A stretch of 42,837 bases of DNA from Dehalococcoidia bacterium (GCA_023271515.1 JALPXQ010000002.1:1-42837); one strand, 5' to 3'; positions 16,712-26,206 are shown, counted from the first letter of the stretch. Notes: generated from the sequence alone by a model not told the origin. Program-made: numbers and translations.

Positions 16712-16990
16712 TCAATCCGCGGTGCCACCCTTGTTGACCAACACGCTTACAGCATTGGCCATCTTATTCGGGTACGGCCTTCTAATTTGGCGATACCCTG
16801 GGCTCTGATAACGGTGCCCTCTCCGTCAAAGCCTACTCTCCCTGCGTGTCAGGGTTTCGGTTTGCAGCTCCCAGGTCCATTCTTCCTCTGCCTTAGCGCC
16901 GGGCTCTCACCTTGCCCCGGCTCTCTGTAGCTCGCCTCGAGGGGTACTACTCCTGTTCACAGCCTTTGGTGCGTTATTCAGTTGTGAGCC
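16712..16990 (-). ncRNA. T-box riboswitch, tryptophan-specific
   Basis: The leader ends with the canonical T-box GGGTGGCACCGCGG (complement of 16717-16730), which pairs with the uncharged tRNA 3' end. Upstream are the Stem I distal motif AGAGAGCC...GGTGAGAGCCC and the specifier segment GAA-UGG-ACC, whose UGG codon (complement of 16877-16879) selects tRNA-Trp. An uncharged tRNA-Trp would stabilise the antiterminator and let transcription continue into the trp genes. All parts (promoter, Stem I, T-box, terminator) appear intact, while the genes it once controlled are mostly ruined. The specifier was assigned by the GAA-NNN-ACC pattern rather than by folding. Confidence 0.88.
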
Positions 16991-16991
16991 T

Positions 16992-17020
16992 AGTATAGCA
17001 TGGGATCAATTATTTGTCAA
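16992..17020 (-). promoter_or_regulatory. Promoter of the trp leader
   Basis: Minus-strand TTGACA (17020-17015), a 17-base spacer and TATACT (16997-16992) lie just ahead of the T-box leader. This is the strongest class of promoter seen in the window. Confidence 0.8.
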
Positions 17021-17046
17021 GCGATCGCCCCGGGCTCATCTAACAG

Positions 17047-18063
17047 CTATGCAATTACGATTGGCTCCTCCCCCTCCACCACCCCCCCGATTATCCTTGC
17101 CTCAGGTAAGGCAGCTAACAGCTCATCGACATCGCCTGGGGAGCAGAAGAGCGCCATCCCGATTCCCATATTGAATACCCGGTACATCTCCTGTTCATCG
17201 ATATCGCCCTGTTTTTGAATCACCTCGAAGATGGGCGGAATATCCCAACTCCCTTTTCTCAGGTGTGCCGCAAGCCCCCAGGGGAAAAGTCGCGGAATGT
17301 TATCCAGGAGCCCGCCCCCGGTGATGTGCGCCAGCCCCTTTATTCTGGGAAGCAGTGACCTCAGTTGGTGATAATAACTGCGATGAGGCTTGAGCAGCTC
17401 CTCACCCAGTGTGCACCCAAGATCGGGATAGAAAACGCTGAGCGCGGAGCGCTCGATGTTAAATATTTTCCGCACCAGAGAATATCCGTTGGTGTGCAGC
17501 CCGCTCGAGGGCAGCCCGATGATGGCGTCGCCTGCCCTGATCGACCTGCCGTCGATGATCCTGCCCTTCTCCACCACTCCCACAATGAAGCCCACCAGGT
17601 CATAGTCACCCTCAGCGTACAGTCCGGGCATCTCGGCGGTCTCACCCCCGATGAGGGCGCAATCTACTTCACGACATGCCTCTGCCAGTCCTTTGACAAT
17701 GTCGCTCACCTGTTCCGGAAAGAGTCTGCCCACTCCGATGTAATCCAGAAAAAATAGCGGTTTAGCGCCGCAGGTCAGGATATCATTCACGCAGTGACTG
17801 ACCAGGTCAATGCCAATGGTGTCGTGTTTGTCGAGCGTCGCTGCGATCTTGAGCTTGGTGCCCACACCGTCGGCGCTGGAGACTAGAACGGGCTCTTCGT
17901 AGCCCTTGAGCTCAAAGAGTCCGCCGAAGAATCCGAGGTCGCCAAGTACTTCGGGGCGTAGAGTGGAGTGGGCGTGCTTCTTGATCAGCTCCAGCGCCCG
18001 GCCAGCAGCACCGATGTCAACGCCGGCGGCCGCATAGCTGACTTTATCCCTCTGTCCTGTCAT
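17047..18063 (-). CDS. purM: Phosphoribosylformylglycinamidine cyclo-ligase (AIR synthetase)
   Basis: From MTGQRDKVSYAAAGVDIGAA the 338-residue enzyme closes the imidazole ring to aminoimidazole ribotide in purine synthesis, using ATP. Motifs: VSSADGVGTKLKIA, GIDLVSHCVNDILTCGAKPLFFLDY in two blocks, ALIGGETAEMPG, IGLPSSGLHTNGYSLVR and HITGGGLLDNIPR. The start has GGAGAG and overlaps the purF end by 20 bases, so the two are translated in tandem. A longer reading upstream would lie entirely within purF. The length is standard. Confidence 0.95.
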   Translation of the reverse strand: MTGQRDKVSYAAAGVDIGAAGRALELIKKHAHSTLRPEVLGDLGFFGGLFELKGYEEPVLVSSADGVGTKLKIAATLDKHDTIGIDLVSHCVNDILTCGAKPLFFLDYIGVGRLFPEQVSDIVKGLAEACREVDCALIGGETAEMPGLYAEGDYDLVGFIVGVVEKGRIIDGRSIRAGDAIIGLPSSGLHTNGYSLVRKIFNIERSALSVFYPDLGCTLGEELLKPHRSYYHQLRSLLPRIKGLAHITGGGLLDNIPRLFPWGLAAHLRKGSWDIPPIFEVIQKQGDIDEQEMYRVFNMGIGMALFCSPGDVDELLAALPEARIIGGVVEGEEPIVIA

Positions 18064-19456
18064 CCCATCTCTCCAGCGCAAGCTTATCCATTTCAAGCTG
18101 GACGGGCACCGGGTAGTCTCCGGTAAAACAAGCAAGACAGAAGTTCTCCCTGGGAAGGCCAACTGCCTCGATAAGTCCATCAAGGCTCAGATAGCCCAGG
18201 GAGTCGGCGCCGATCCACTGGCATATTTCAGGAATCGACCTGGTAGCGGCGATAAGCTCGCGGCGGGTCGCCATATCGATCCCGAAAATACAGGGATAGC
18301 GGATGGGCGGGGCACAGATTCTAAGATGGACTTCCCTAGCACCGGCTTTTCGGAGAAGGGCAACTATCCGGGGAGTGGTGGTGCCACGTACAATACTATC
18401 ATCGACCACTACCACGCGCTTTCCGGAGAGCACCTCAGGGATGGGATTGAACTTCAGCCTGACGCCGACGTCGCGCAGGCGCTGGTCGGGTTGGATAAAG
18501 GTGCGCCCCACATATCTACTCTTGAGCAGTCCTTCGCCAAAGGGAATACCTGATGCTTGAGAATACCCTACTGCGGCAGCGGTTGCTGAGTCAGGCACAC
18601 CGATGACCAGGTCGGCATCTACCGGGTGCTCTCGGGAGAGCCCCGCTCCCATTGCCAGCCTGGCCGGATAGAGACGGCGGCCACCAATGGTGCTATCGGG
18701 ACGTGCAAAGTAGATGTACTCGAAGATACAGAGTGCCCTTTCCGCCGAGGGATTGGCCGGGGGGAAACTGTGAAACCCCGATTCGTCAATCAGCACGATC
18801 TCGCCGGGCACGATTTCCCGAGAGACCTGTATGCCCAACTGATCCAGAGCACAACTCTCCGAGGCGATGACCCAGCTACCGTTAAGGGTCCCGAAGCAGA
18901 GGGGCCGAACCCCCAGGGGGTCCCGCACCCCGAGAAGCTGGTCTTTAGTCATGATCACCAGGCTATAGGCACCCTGAAGTCTGGCCATGGCAAACCGGAC
19001 GTTCTCAACCATGGTTTTCCCCGGTGCCGAGGCCAATAGATGAGCGATCACCTCGGAATCGGAGGAGGTGCGAAAAACGTAGCCCTGTCCTTCAAGCTCC
19101 GCCCTGAGGTATGCCGCATTAGTGAGGTTGCCATTGTGGCCCAGGGCTACCTCGCCCAGGGCGCTGGGCCCTACAATAGGCTGGGCGTTAATGACGCAAC
19201 TTGATCCTGTGGTGGAGTAACGATTGTGTCCGATGGCGATACTGCCAGCAAGTCGTTCCAGAGTCTCTTCATCGAATACCTGGGCTACCAATCCCATGTC
19301 GGCATGAAGGCGAATGGACTGGCCGTCGCCGCTGGCAATGCCGGCGCTCTCCTGGCCGCGGTGCTGGAGGGCATGGAGGGCAAAATAGGTAAGCCTTGCC
19401 ACATCCTCACCGGGAGCGTAAATCCCAAAAACGCCGCACGATTCATGCAGAGACAT
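18044..19456 (-). CDS. purF: Amidophosphoribosyltransferase
   Basis: The enzyme transfers the glutamine amide to PRPP, the first committed step of purine synthesis. Starting at MSLHES, a short propeptide precedes Cys7 (CGVFGIY), the glutaminase nucleophile freed by cleavage. RGTTTPRIV with VVVVDDSIV is the PRPP-binding loop. Cysteines in CIFEYIYFARPDS, YPCIFGIDM and FCLACFTGDYP match the 4Fe-4S ligands of the Bacillus-type, oxygen-sensitive enzyme. The reading frame is open for another 45 codons upstream, but the promoter lies there, so the shorter start is right. purM follows with overlap. Confidence 0.95.
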   Translation of the reverse strand: MSLHESCGVFGIYAPGEDVARLTYFALHALQHRGQESAGIASGDGQSIRLHADMGLVAQVFDEETLERLAGSIAIGHNRYSTTGSSCVINAQPIVGPSALGEVALGHNGNLTNAAYLRAELEGQGYVFRTSSDSEVIAHLLASAPGKTMVENVRFAMARLQGAYSLVIMTKDQLLGVRDPLGVRPLCFGTLNGSWVIASESCALDQLGIQVSREIVPGEIVLIDESGFHSFPPANPSAERALCIFEYIYFARPDSTIGGRRLYPARLAMGAGLSREHPVDADLVIGVPDSATAAAVGYSQASGIPFGEGLLKSRYVGRTFIQPDQRLRDVGVRLKFNPIPEVLSGKRVVVVDDSIVRGTTTPRIVALLRKAGAREVHLRICAPPIRYPCIFGIDMATRRELIAATRSIPEICQWIGADSLGYLSLDGLIEAVGLPRENFCLACFTGDYPVPVQLEMDKLALERWDDRTEG

Positions 19457-19480
19457 GTTCGATCCGACGAAGCATTCTAT

Positions 19481-19509
19481 ATTATAGTCCGTCTGTTGCC
19501 GAGGGTCAA
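19481..19509 (-). promoter_or_regulatory. purF promoter
   Basis: TTGACC (19509-19504), 17 bases and TATAAT (19486-19481) on the minus strand place the transcription start about 18 bases before the purF ATG at 19456. This supports the short purF start. Confidence 0.65.
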
Positions 19510-19638
19510 CCGGGCATTCTTGACATGGAACCAGCCATCTGCTAAAGTAGGCTTGCGTTTCAGTTTGACTATCTTTCCCCCAGATAAGCATGGTTGGGCG
19601 GTTTAGAGTGAGTGATAGGGTAAATATGGTTTCATACG

Positions 19639-20994
19639 ATGGGAGTTAGCGAAATGAATGCTAGAGAGATGTTACAAGCAGCGGAGCGTCGGGGCAATTT
19701 CACTACAGCCTCCGGCCTGCCGGTCGAGCGGGTCTATACCCCGGATCAAATCACTGATCCCGATTATCAGGGTGACCTCGGTCTGCCGGGCGAATACCCC
19801 TATCTTTGTGGCATCCATCGCACCGGCTATCGGGGCCGGCTAATGCGCATGTTTGCTGGCTTCGGCACTGCCGAGGAGACCAACGCCCGCTACAAGTATC
19901 TCCTGGAGCATAGACAGACCGGCCTGAGCGTCGCCTTCGACTATGCCACGCTGGACGGTTATGATACCGATCATCCACTGGCCCGAGGTGAATTTGGAAA
20001 GTGTGGGGTGGCGATCTCATCATTGGCCGATATGGAGTTACTATTTGATGGCATTCCGCTGGATCAGGTAACCACCTCCATGACCATCAACGGCGCCGAA
20101 AAACGGGGCATCCCCATGGAGAAGCTCGGTGGAACGATACAAAATGACATCCTCAAGGAATACATGGCCCAGTTCTCATTCATCTTCCCCCCCATGCGCC
20201 TGGTGGTAGATACCATCGAGTCCAGATACCTTCCTTGCTGGAACACCATCAGCATAAGCGGCTATCACATACGAGAGGCCGGGTCCACCGCGGTCCAGGA
20301 GCTGGCATTCACCCTGGCTAATGGGCTTACCTATGTGCAGGCGACGATAGATCGGGGCCTGAAGGTGGATGATTTCGCTCCCAGACTTAGCTTCTTCTTC
20401 AATTCGCACAACGACTTTTTTGAGGAGATCGCCAAGTTCCGCGCCGCCCGGCGCATCTGGGCACGGGAGATGAAGGGACGTTTCGGAGCCCATGGATGAA
20501 GCCCTGGCGCTGCCCTCAGAGAAGGCGGTGCTCATCGCCCTGAGAACGCAGCAGATCATCGCCCACGAAAGTGGGGTGGCCAGTAGTGTCGATCCTCTCG
20601 GCGGCAGCTTCATGGTGGAGGCGCTGACCAACCAAATTGAGGAGAACGGGAAATTGCCGAGGCTGCCTCTCGCTATCAGAGGGAGATCGAAACCAGGGAC
20701 AGGATCATAGTTGGAATAAACGAATACGAACTCGATGAGCCCGTAGCCATCCCTATCCTGAAGATGGATGAGGAAGGTGAGCGGAGACAGATATCCAGAC
20801 TGAATCGTGTCAGGCGGGAGAGAAGCAACAAGGAGGTTCAGCGTGCCCGGACAGAGCTCAGGAGAGCAGCTCAGGGAACGGAAAACCTTATGCCCTACAT
20901 CCTGGATGCGGTAAGGGCCTATGCCACACTTGAGGAGATATGTGACACCCTGAGGGATGTCTTTGGGGAATACGAAGCATATTCTGCATTTTGA
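19639..20994 (+). pseudogene. Methylmalonyl-CoA mutase large-chain (catalytic domain), broken
   Basis: The text is that of the separate catalytic subunit (about 540 residues) of B12-dependent methylmalonyl-CoA mutase: [68 protein letters not shown], then [11 protein letters not shown] and [13 protein letters not shown]. Compared with the family it lacks several blocks: about 13 residues after TSMTING, three at FPP-MRL, about 50 between MKGRFGA and [10 protein letters not shown] (with a frame change near 20490), and about 28 between NQIEE and [11 protein letters not shown] (frame change near 20643). The tail from 20650 to TGA at 20992-20994 is the normal C-terminus. The missing block includes substrate-barrel residues, so it is inactive. 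No B12-binding small subunit lies nearby. Confidence 0.8.
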
Positions 20995-21007
20995 GCAAGG
21001 AGGAAAG

Positions 21008-22099
21008 ATGATCACACTGAGCGTAATCAAGGCCGACATCGGAGGTTACGTCGGACACTCCAGTATGCACCCTGATCTCATTGCCAGGGCTCAGGAATAT
21101 ATGGAGAAGGCTAAAGGGCAGGGGCTGTTGGTTGACTTTCACGTAACCAGGTGCGGGGATGACCTTCAGCTCATCATGACTCATGAGCAGGGCGAGGGAA
21201 GTGAGCGCATTCACAAGCTGGCCTGGGATATCTTTTTGGCCTGCACCGATGTTGCCAAGAAGTTGAAGCTCCACGGAGCGGGACAGGACATGTTGAGCGA
21301 TGCCTTCTCCGGCAACATAAAAGGCATGGGACCAGGTGTGGCGGAGATGCAGTTCGAGGAACGCGGCTCCGAACCTGTTCTGGTGTTCATGGCCGATAAG
21401 ACCTCATCCGGGGCCTGGAATATGCCTCTCTATAAGATGTTTGCCGATCCCTTCAACACCATCGGGCTGGTCATCGCCGAGAACATGCACTCCGGCTTCT
21501 CCTTTGAGGTGCACGATGTGAAGGAGCACCGCAAGGTGGTCTTCAATGCCCCTGAGGAGATATACGACATGCTGGTGCTCATCGGAGCACCTTCGCGTTA
21601 TGCGGTAAAGTGCGTTCGCCATCGCCCATCAGGGGAGATCGCCGCCGTCTCATCCACCGACAAATTGTACAAGATGGCCGGCAGGTATGTGGGAAAGGAT
21701 GACCCGGTGCTCATCGTTCGCTCCCAGGGGGAATTCCCGGCTGTCGGCGAGGTGCTTGAACCATTTGCTATGCCTCAGATGGTACAGGGATGGATGCGAG
21801 GGTCGCACCACGGCCCGCTTATGCCGTGTTCTATCTCAGAATCAAACCCCACCAGATTCGATGGACCCCCTCGCGTGGTGTGTGCCGGATTCCAGCTGGT
21901 AGGGGGCAAACTCATCGGTCCCCGGGATATGTTCGACGACCCCAGCTTTGATGAGGCCTGGCACCAGGCTAACCTGGCCGCGGAATACCTGCGACGCCAC
22001 GGTCCGTTCGAGCCACATCGTTTGCCGCTGGAGGAGATGGAATACACCACCATGCCTCAGGTGATGAAGAAGCTCGAGGGGAGGTTCTCGCCTCTCTAA
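21008..22099 (+). CDS. Fructose 1,6-bisphosphate aldolase/phosphatase (class V, archaeal type)
   Basis: The 363-residue bifunctional enzyme makes fructose 6-phosphate from triose phosphates, the unidirectional gluconeogenic step. It begins MITLSVIKADIGGYVGHSSM with the N-terminal metal ligands (the first of these with the start), continues RCGDDLQLIMTHE, FMADKTSSGAWNMPLYKMF and ends with EYTTMPQVMKKLEGRF. AAGGAGG precedes the chosen ATG. The gene is intact although the neighbouring mutase gene is broken, and rdgB begins one base after its stop. The enzyme type is frequent in archaea, thermophilic and anaerobic bacteria including Chloroflexota. Confidence 0.93.
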   Translation: MITLSVIKADIGGYVGHSSMHPDLIARAQEYMEKAKGQGLLVDFHVTRCGDDLQLIMTHEQGEGSERIHKLAWDIFLACTDVAKKLKLHGAGQDMLSDAFSGNIKGMGPGVAEMQFEERGSEPVLVFMADKTSSGAWNMPLYKMFADPFNTIGLVIAENMHSGFSFEVHDVKEHRKVVFNAPEEIYDMLVLIGAPSRYAVKCVRHRPSGEIAAVSSTDKLYKMAGRYVGKDDPVLIVRSQGEFPAVGEVLEPFAMPQMVQGWMRGSHHGPLMPCSISESNPTRFDGPPRVVCAGFQLVGGKLIGPRDMFDDPSFDEAWHQANLAAEYLRRHGPFEPHRLPLEEMEYTTMPQVMKKLEGRFSPL

Positions 22100-22699
22100 A
22101 TGCCAAAGCTTCTGCTTGCCACCAACAATCAGGGAAAGATCCGAGAGTTGGCCTTTCTGATCTCGAGCAAAGCCTGGGAGCTTACCACTCCGGCCCGGGA
22201 AGGTATAGACATCCATGTTCAGGAGACCGGCAAGACATTTGAGGAGAATGCCGCCATCAAGGCATTAGCCTATGCCAAAGCGGCTAACCTGGTTGCTATC
22301 GCCGATGATTCCGGATTGGAGGTTGAGGCGTTGAATGGAGAACCCGGGGTGCTCTCGGCTCGCTACGCCGGTGAAGGGGCCTCGGACAGGGAGAGGGTCG
22401 ATCATCTCCTGGCCAAGCTTGCCGGTGTGCCCTGGGAGAAGCGGTCAGCTCGTTTCAGGTGTGTCATTGCCATAGCTACGCCTGAGGGTGAGGTGGAGCT
22501 TTGCTCGGGCGAGTGCCGGGGATTTATTGCTCTTGAGAGCAGGGGCGAGAATGGCTTTGGATACGACCCTATTTTTTACCTGCCGGAATTCGGCAAGACA
22601 ATGGCCGAACTCAGCTTCGAAGAGAAGAACGGGGTGAGCCACCGGGGAAAGGCAGCAAGGGAAGCGCGGCTGGTACTGGAGCGCTTATCGAGAAAATGA
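22100..22699 (+). CDS. rdgB: XTP/dITP diphosphatase (non-canonical purine NTP pyrophosphatase)
   Basis: The 199-residue protein starts LLLATNNQGKIREL and carries TFEENAAIKALAYAKA, VAIADDSGLEVEAL, SARYAGEG, FGYDPIFYLPE and VSHRGKA, all hallmarks of the HAM1/RdgB family that removes ITP, dITP and XTP from the nucleotide pool. The ATG directly follows the stop of the FBP aldolase/phosphatase gene, and its own TGA overlaps the moaA start. Normal length. Confidence 0.95.
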   Translation: MPKLLLATNNQGKIRELAFLISSKAWELTTPAREGIDIHVQETGKTFEENAAIKALAYAKAANLVAIADDSGLEVEALNGEPGVLSARYAGEGASDRERVDHLLAKLAGVPWEKRSARFRCVIAIATPEGEVELCSGECRGFIALESRGENGFGYDPIFYLPEFGKTMAELSFEEKNGVSHRGKAAREARLVLERLSRK

Positions 22700-23667
22700 C
22701 GGGACTCTCCGATAATCATCCCATAAACTACCTGCGCATATCGGTTACCGACCGATGCAATCTGCGCTGTGCCTATTGTATGCCGCTTGAGGGAGTTGCC
22801 CCACTGCCGCATGATGAGATCCTTAGCTACGAAGAGATATCCCTCGTGGCCAGGGCAGCCTCCGAGCTGGGCATCAGCAAGGTGCGGCTTACCGGGGGTG
22901 AGCCGCTGGTGCGGGCGCATTTGAGCAGTCTCATCGGAATGTTAGCTCGGATCGAGGGAATCGACGACCTCTCTCTCACAACAAATGGTGTGCTCTTAAG
23001 TCGCTATGCCCGGGAACTCAAGGCGGCGGGTCTGAAGCGAGTGAATATAAGCCTCGATTCCCTCCAACCGGATAGGTTCAAGCAGATAACTAGAATTGGC
23101 AAACTTGAGGATACGCTCCTGGGGATAGAGGCAGCCCGGGCAGCAGGACTTCACCCGATAAAGATTAACATGGTGGTAATGCGCGGAGTAAACGATGATG
23201 AAATAGCCGATTTCGCTCACCTGACCAGGGAAAATGGATGGCATGTGCGATTTATCGAGTTCATGCCTATCGGGGGACAGAAGCAAGAGGGAAAGTTTGT
23301 GCCTATTTCGGAGATCATGGAGCGCATCGAGCCCCTGGGAGTTCTTAAACCACACTCACTCGATGGGAACGGGCCGGCAAGATATTTTCACTTGCCCCAT
23401 GCGAAGGGTACCATCGGATTTATAAGTCCGGTCAGCGAGCACTTTTGCTTCAAGTGCAACCGTCTGCGGCTCACTGCGGAGGGGAAGCTTCGCCCCTGCC
23501 TTCTTTCTGATGAAGAAATGGATCTCCGCGAGCCACTTCGTCGCGGGGCCTCGGCTGATGAACTGAAACGCTTGATTAAGCAGGCTACCGAAGCCAAGCC
23601 AGAAGGTCACAAACTTGACAGCGGCACCACGGCAAGGAGCAGGTCTATGTGCCAGATCGGGGGCTAA
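22696..23667 (+). CDS. moaA: GTP 3',8-cyclase MoaA
   Basis: This radical-SAM enzyme starts molybdenum cofactor synthesis by converting GTP to 3',8-cyclo-GTP. It has the N-terminal cluster CNLRCAYC, the SAM GGEP motif (LTGGEPLVR) and the C-terminal cysteines [20 protein letters not shown], ending in the GG tail (MCQIGG) required for activity. Its 323 residues are the family length. It overlaps rdgB by 4 bases and is followed after 4 bases by the rnhA-moaC fusion gene. Confidence 0.95.
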   Translation: MTGLSDNHPINYLRISVTDRCNLRCAYCMPLEGVAPLPHDEILSYEEISLVARAASELGISKVRLTGGEPLVRAHLSSLIGMLARIEGIDDLSLTTNGVLLSRYARELKAAGLKRVNISLDSLQPDRFKQITRIGKLEDTLLGIEAARAAGLHPIKINMVVMRGVNDDEIADFAHLTRENGWHVRFIEFMPIGGQKQEGKFVPISEIMERIEPLGVLKPHSLDGNGPARYFHLPHAKGTIGFISPVSEHFCFKCNRLRLTAEGKLRPCLLSDEEMDLREPLRRGASADELKRLIKQATEAKPEGHKLDSGTTARSRSMCQIGG

Positions 23668-23671
23668 AGCA

Positions 23672-24538
23672 ATGATCAATATCTATACCGATGGTTCATG
23701 CTCGGGCAATCCCGGTCGTGGGGGCTGGGCAGCGATAGTGGTGCAGGATGGCCGGCAGGTGGAGCTCAAGGGGAGTGTGGAGAGGACGACTTCCAATCGA
23801 ATGGAGCTCACTGCGGCAATTGAAGGACTAACCCACGTCCCCGAGGGTTCTGAGGTCAGCATTCATAGCGACAGCGAATACCTGGTCAACACGATGACTC
23901 GCAACTGGAAACGCCGTGCCAACCTCGACCTCTGGCAAAGGCTCGATGAACTAAAGGCGACCCGTAAGGTGAAGTGGATTTGGGTCGAGGGACACTCCAG
24001 CCATCCCGGGAATGAAAGGGCCAACAGACTGGCAATGGAGATGTCTGCTTACAAGAATCCTCGCAAGAGGCCGACCCATTTCAATTCCTCCGGTCAAGTC
24101 CATATGGTGGATATCTCCGACAAACAGATCACCCAGCGGGCGGCCGTAGCTAAAGGCGTGGTGAAAATGAATCCTTCCACTCTGGAGTTGATCGAGCAGG
24201 GGCAAGCGGCCAAGGGCGATGTGCTCGCTGTGGCGCAGATGGCGGGTATCATGGCGGCCAAGAAAACATCGGAATTGATACCATTATGTCATCCATTGCG
24301 CCTCGGAAGCGTGGCGGTGGAATTCCAGCTGGATAGGGAAGGAAGCATGGTAGAGATTACTGCTACAGTCAGGGCAGCAGAAAGGACCGGCGTGGAAATG
24401 GAGGCGCTCACCGCGGTAGCGGGGAGCGCCCTGACCATCTACGATATGTGCAAGGCGGTAGATCGAGGGATGATGATCGAAGGAATCCGGCTTGTTAGAA
24501 AGAGTGGAGGCAAGAGTGGGACAATCACCCTTGAGTGA
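23672..24538 (+). CDS. RNase HI-MoaC fusion protein
   Basis: The 288-residue frame has two domains. Residues 1-125 are RNase HI: D7 in [13 protein letters not shown]45 in [10 protein letters not shown]67 in IHSDSEYL and a basic handle ([14 protein letters not shown]). The fourth carboxylate, normally Asp in NERxD, is Asn118 here, a change that E. coli RNase HI tolerates to some degree. Residues 140-288 are complete MoaC (cyclic pyranopterin monophosphate synthase): [49 protein letters not shown] in pieces, and [11 protein letters not shown]. No stop or start separates the domains; a 15-residue linker joins them. It follows moaA, so the MoaC part has its proper pathway partner. The longer reading upstream lies within moaA. 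The fusion of RNase H with a cofactor enzyme is unusual to me. Confidence 0.9.
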   Translation: MINIYTDGSCSGNPGRGGWAAIVVQDGRQVELKGSVERTTSNRMELTAAIEGLTHVPEGSEVSIHSDSEYLVNTMTRNWKRRANLDLWQRLDELKATRKVKWIWVEGHSSHPGNERANRLAMEMSAYKNPRKRPTHFNSSGQVHMVDISDKQITQRAAVAKGVVKMNPSTLELIEQGQAAKGDVLAVAQMAGIMAAKKTSELIPLCHPLRLGSVAVEFQLDREGSMVEITATVRAAERTGVEMEALTAVAGSALTIYDMCKAVDRGMMIEGIRLVRKSGGKSGTITLE

Positions 24539-24542
24539 GGGG

Positions 24543-25385
24543 ATGAAGGTCGCTTTGACGATCCCGGCAATGAAAGAGATCAGAGGAGAGCTGCCGGAGC
24601 CGGTGGGCTTCGTCCCCACCATGGGCTATCTTCACGAAGGGCATCTGTCCCTGGTTCGTCGGGCGCGGGGGGAAAATAGAAGTGTGGCCGTCAGCATATT
24701 CGTCAATCCTACCCAGTTCGGCCCACAGGAGGATTTCGAGACCTATCCACGTGATACCGAGCGAGACCTGACTTTGCTGCGCGGAGAAGGAACCGATGTT
24801 GTCTTCCTGCCGGAGGCAGAAGAGATGTACCCCGCGGATTTCAATTCATGGATTGTAGTCGAAGGGATGACCGAGATGCTGGAGGGTGCTTCACGCCCCG
24901 GCCACTTCCGGGGAGTCGCTACCATAGTAGCCAAGCTCCTCAATATCGTTCAGCCCAACAGGGCCTACTTCGGACAGAAGGATGCCCAGCAAGCCCTGGT
25001 CATCAAGAAGATGGTGGCCGATCTCAATATGAATCCGCAGATCATAGTCGCTCCTACAGTCCGCGAGCCTGACGGACTGGCGATGAGCAGTCGCAATATC
25101 TATCTCAACCCCGAGGAACGTCAGGCTGCCCTGGTGCTGTGGAAATCCCTTAGCCTGGCACAGCAGCTTCGGTCCGGTGGTGAGAAAAGTGCAGATCGCA
25201 TTCGCCGGCAGATGATTGCCCTTATCGAGGGTGAGCCCAGAGCGCTGATTGATTATGTCAGCATTGCTGACCCCGGGTCCTTGCGGGAACTTGATGAAAT
25301 AGATTCCCCTGCCCTGGTATCCCTGGCGGTTTGGATCGGGAAGACCCGGCTCATCGACAACGTGATCCTGGGGGGTGCGGCTTGA
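24543..25385 (+). CDS. panC: Pantothenate synthetase
   Basis: The enzyme joins pantoate and beta-alanine with ATP to form pantothenate. From MKVALTIPAMKEIRGEL the 280 residues show VGFVPTMGYLHEGHLSLV (the HIGH-like loop is HEGH), FVNPTQFGPQEDFETYPR, FGQKDAQQALVI and the KMSKS-like AMSSRNIYL. The ATG lies 4 bases after the moaC stop, with GAGG overlapping that stop. An earlier ATG at 24492 would begin inside moaC. The end overlaps the surE start (TTGA). Confidence 0.93.
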   Translation: MKVALTIPAMKEIRGELPEPVGFVPTMGYLHEGHLSLVRRARGENRSVAVSIFVNPTQFGPQEDFETYPRDTERDLTLLRGEGTDVVFLPEAEEMYPADFNSWIVVEGMTEMLEGASRPGHFRGVATIVAKLLNIVQPNRAYFGQKDAQQALVIKKMVADLNMNPQIIVAPTVREPDGLAMSSRNIYLNPEERQAALVLWKSLSLAQQLRSGGEKSADRIRRQMIALIEGEPRALIDYVSIADPGSLRELDEIDSPALVSLAVWIGKTRLIDNVILGGAA

Positions 25386-26206
25386 AAATCCTGGTATCCA
25401 ACGACGATGGTATCTATGCCAGGGGACTCTGGGCTCTGGTAAGGGCACTCAAAGGGGTGGGCGAAGTCATAGTGGTGGCTCCTGACCGCCAGCAGAGTGC
25501 GGTGGGAACCTCGGTTACCCTTCATTACCCACTGAGGGTCAAGAAGGCGAAATCCCCATTAAGCGGGGTAGAGGCCTATTCGGTCGAAGGAACACCGGCC
25601 GATAGCGTGATCCTGGGCTTGCAGATGCTGGCAAAGGACGATGTTGACCTGGTCATCTCCGGAATTAACGAAGGGCTGAATTTAGGCAACGATGTTTTCA
25701 TCTCCGGGACGGTCGGTGCTGCTCTTCAGGGATACTTCTACGATATTCCTGCCATTGCCATCTCCGCTGCCCTGGTAGAGAATAAGGTGCGGTTCGATAC
25801 CGCTGCCAGGATAGGAGCATTGCTGGCAAAGAAGGTTGAGCAGAAGGATTTGCTCCCCGGAATCCTCCTCAACGTAAACCTGCCCCACTTGCCCCTCAGG
25901 AAGATTCAGGGAATTGAGGCAACGAGGCTCGGCCGCAGAAGCTACCGGGATGACATCAAGAAGGGGAACGACGGCAGAAGGGACTATTATTGGATCGTGC
26001 GCAGCGAACCTGAACGGGGTGAGGAGAAGGGAACCGATATATGGGCCGTACGGCACGACAAGATCTCGATCACCATGCTTCGAGGCAACCTGGCCAATTC
26101 GAGCCGGATGAGTCACCTGGAAAGCTTGTGTTCCTCACTCTTTGCGGAACTTGGCTACGCAGGTTCAAAGTTCCGGGGTTCACGGTTCACAGTTCGCAGT
26201 CACTAG
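25382..26206 (+). CDS. surE: 5'-nucleotidase SurE
   Basis: A TTG start overlapping the panC stop (TTGA) with GGGGGTG upstream gives the family start LKILVSNDDGIYARG, containing the metal-binding Asp pair. VVAPDRQQSAVG, SVEGTPADSV and VISGINEGLNLGNDVFISGTVGAAL follow in the usual order. SurE dephosphorylates nucleoside monophosphates and short polyphosphates. The last 12-15 codons (GSKFRGSRFTVRSH) are read through a 7-nt repeat array, so the original end was lost or extended by the repeat; the catalytic core is complete. Confidence 0.92.
   Translation: MKILVSNDDGIYARGLWALVRALKGVGEVIVVAPDRQQSAVGTSVTLHYPLRVKKAKSPLSGVEAYSVEGTPADSVILGLQMLAKDDVDLVISGINEGLNLGNDVFISGTVGAALQGYFYDIPAIAISAALVENKVRFDTAARIGALLAKKVEQKDLLPGILLNVNLPHLPLRKIQGIEATRLGRRSYRDDIKKGNDGRRDYYWIVRSEPERGEEKGTDIWAVRHDKISITMLRGNLANSSRMSHLESLCSSLFAELGYAGSKFRGSRFTVRSH

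Noticed and set aside
20176-21039. Minus-strand 287-codon open frame opposite the mutase remnant
   Set aside because: It is the antisense of mutase motifs (complement of the [11 protein letters not shown] region) and has no ribosome site or recognisable domain.
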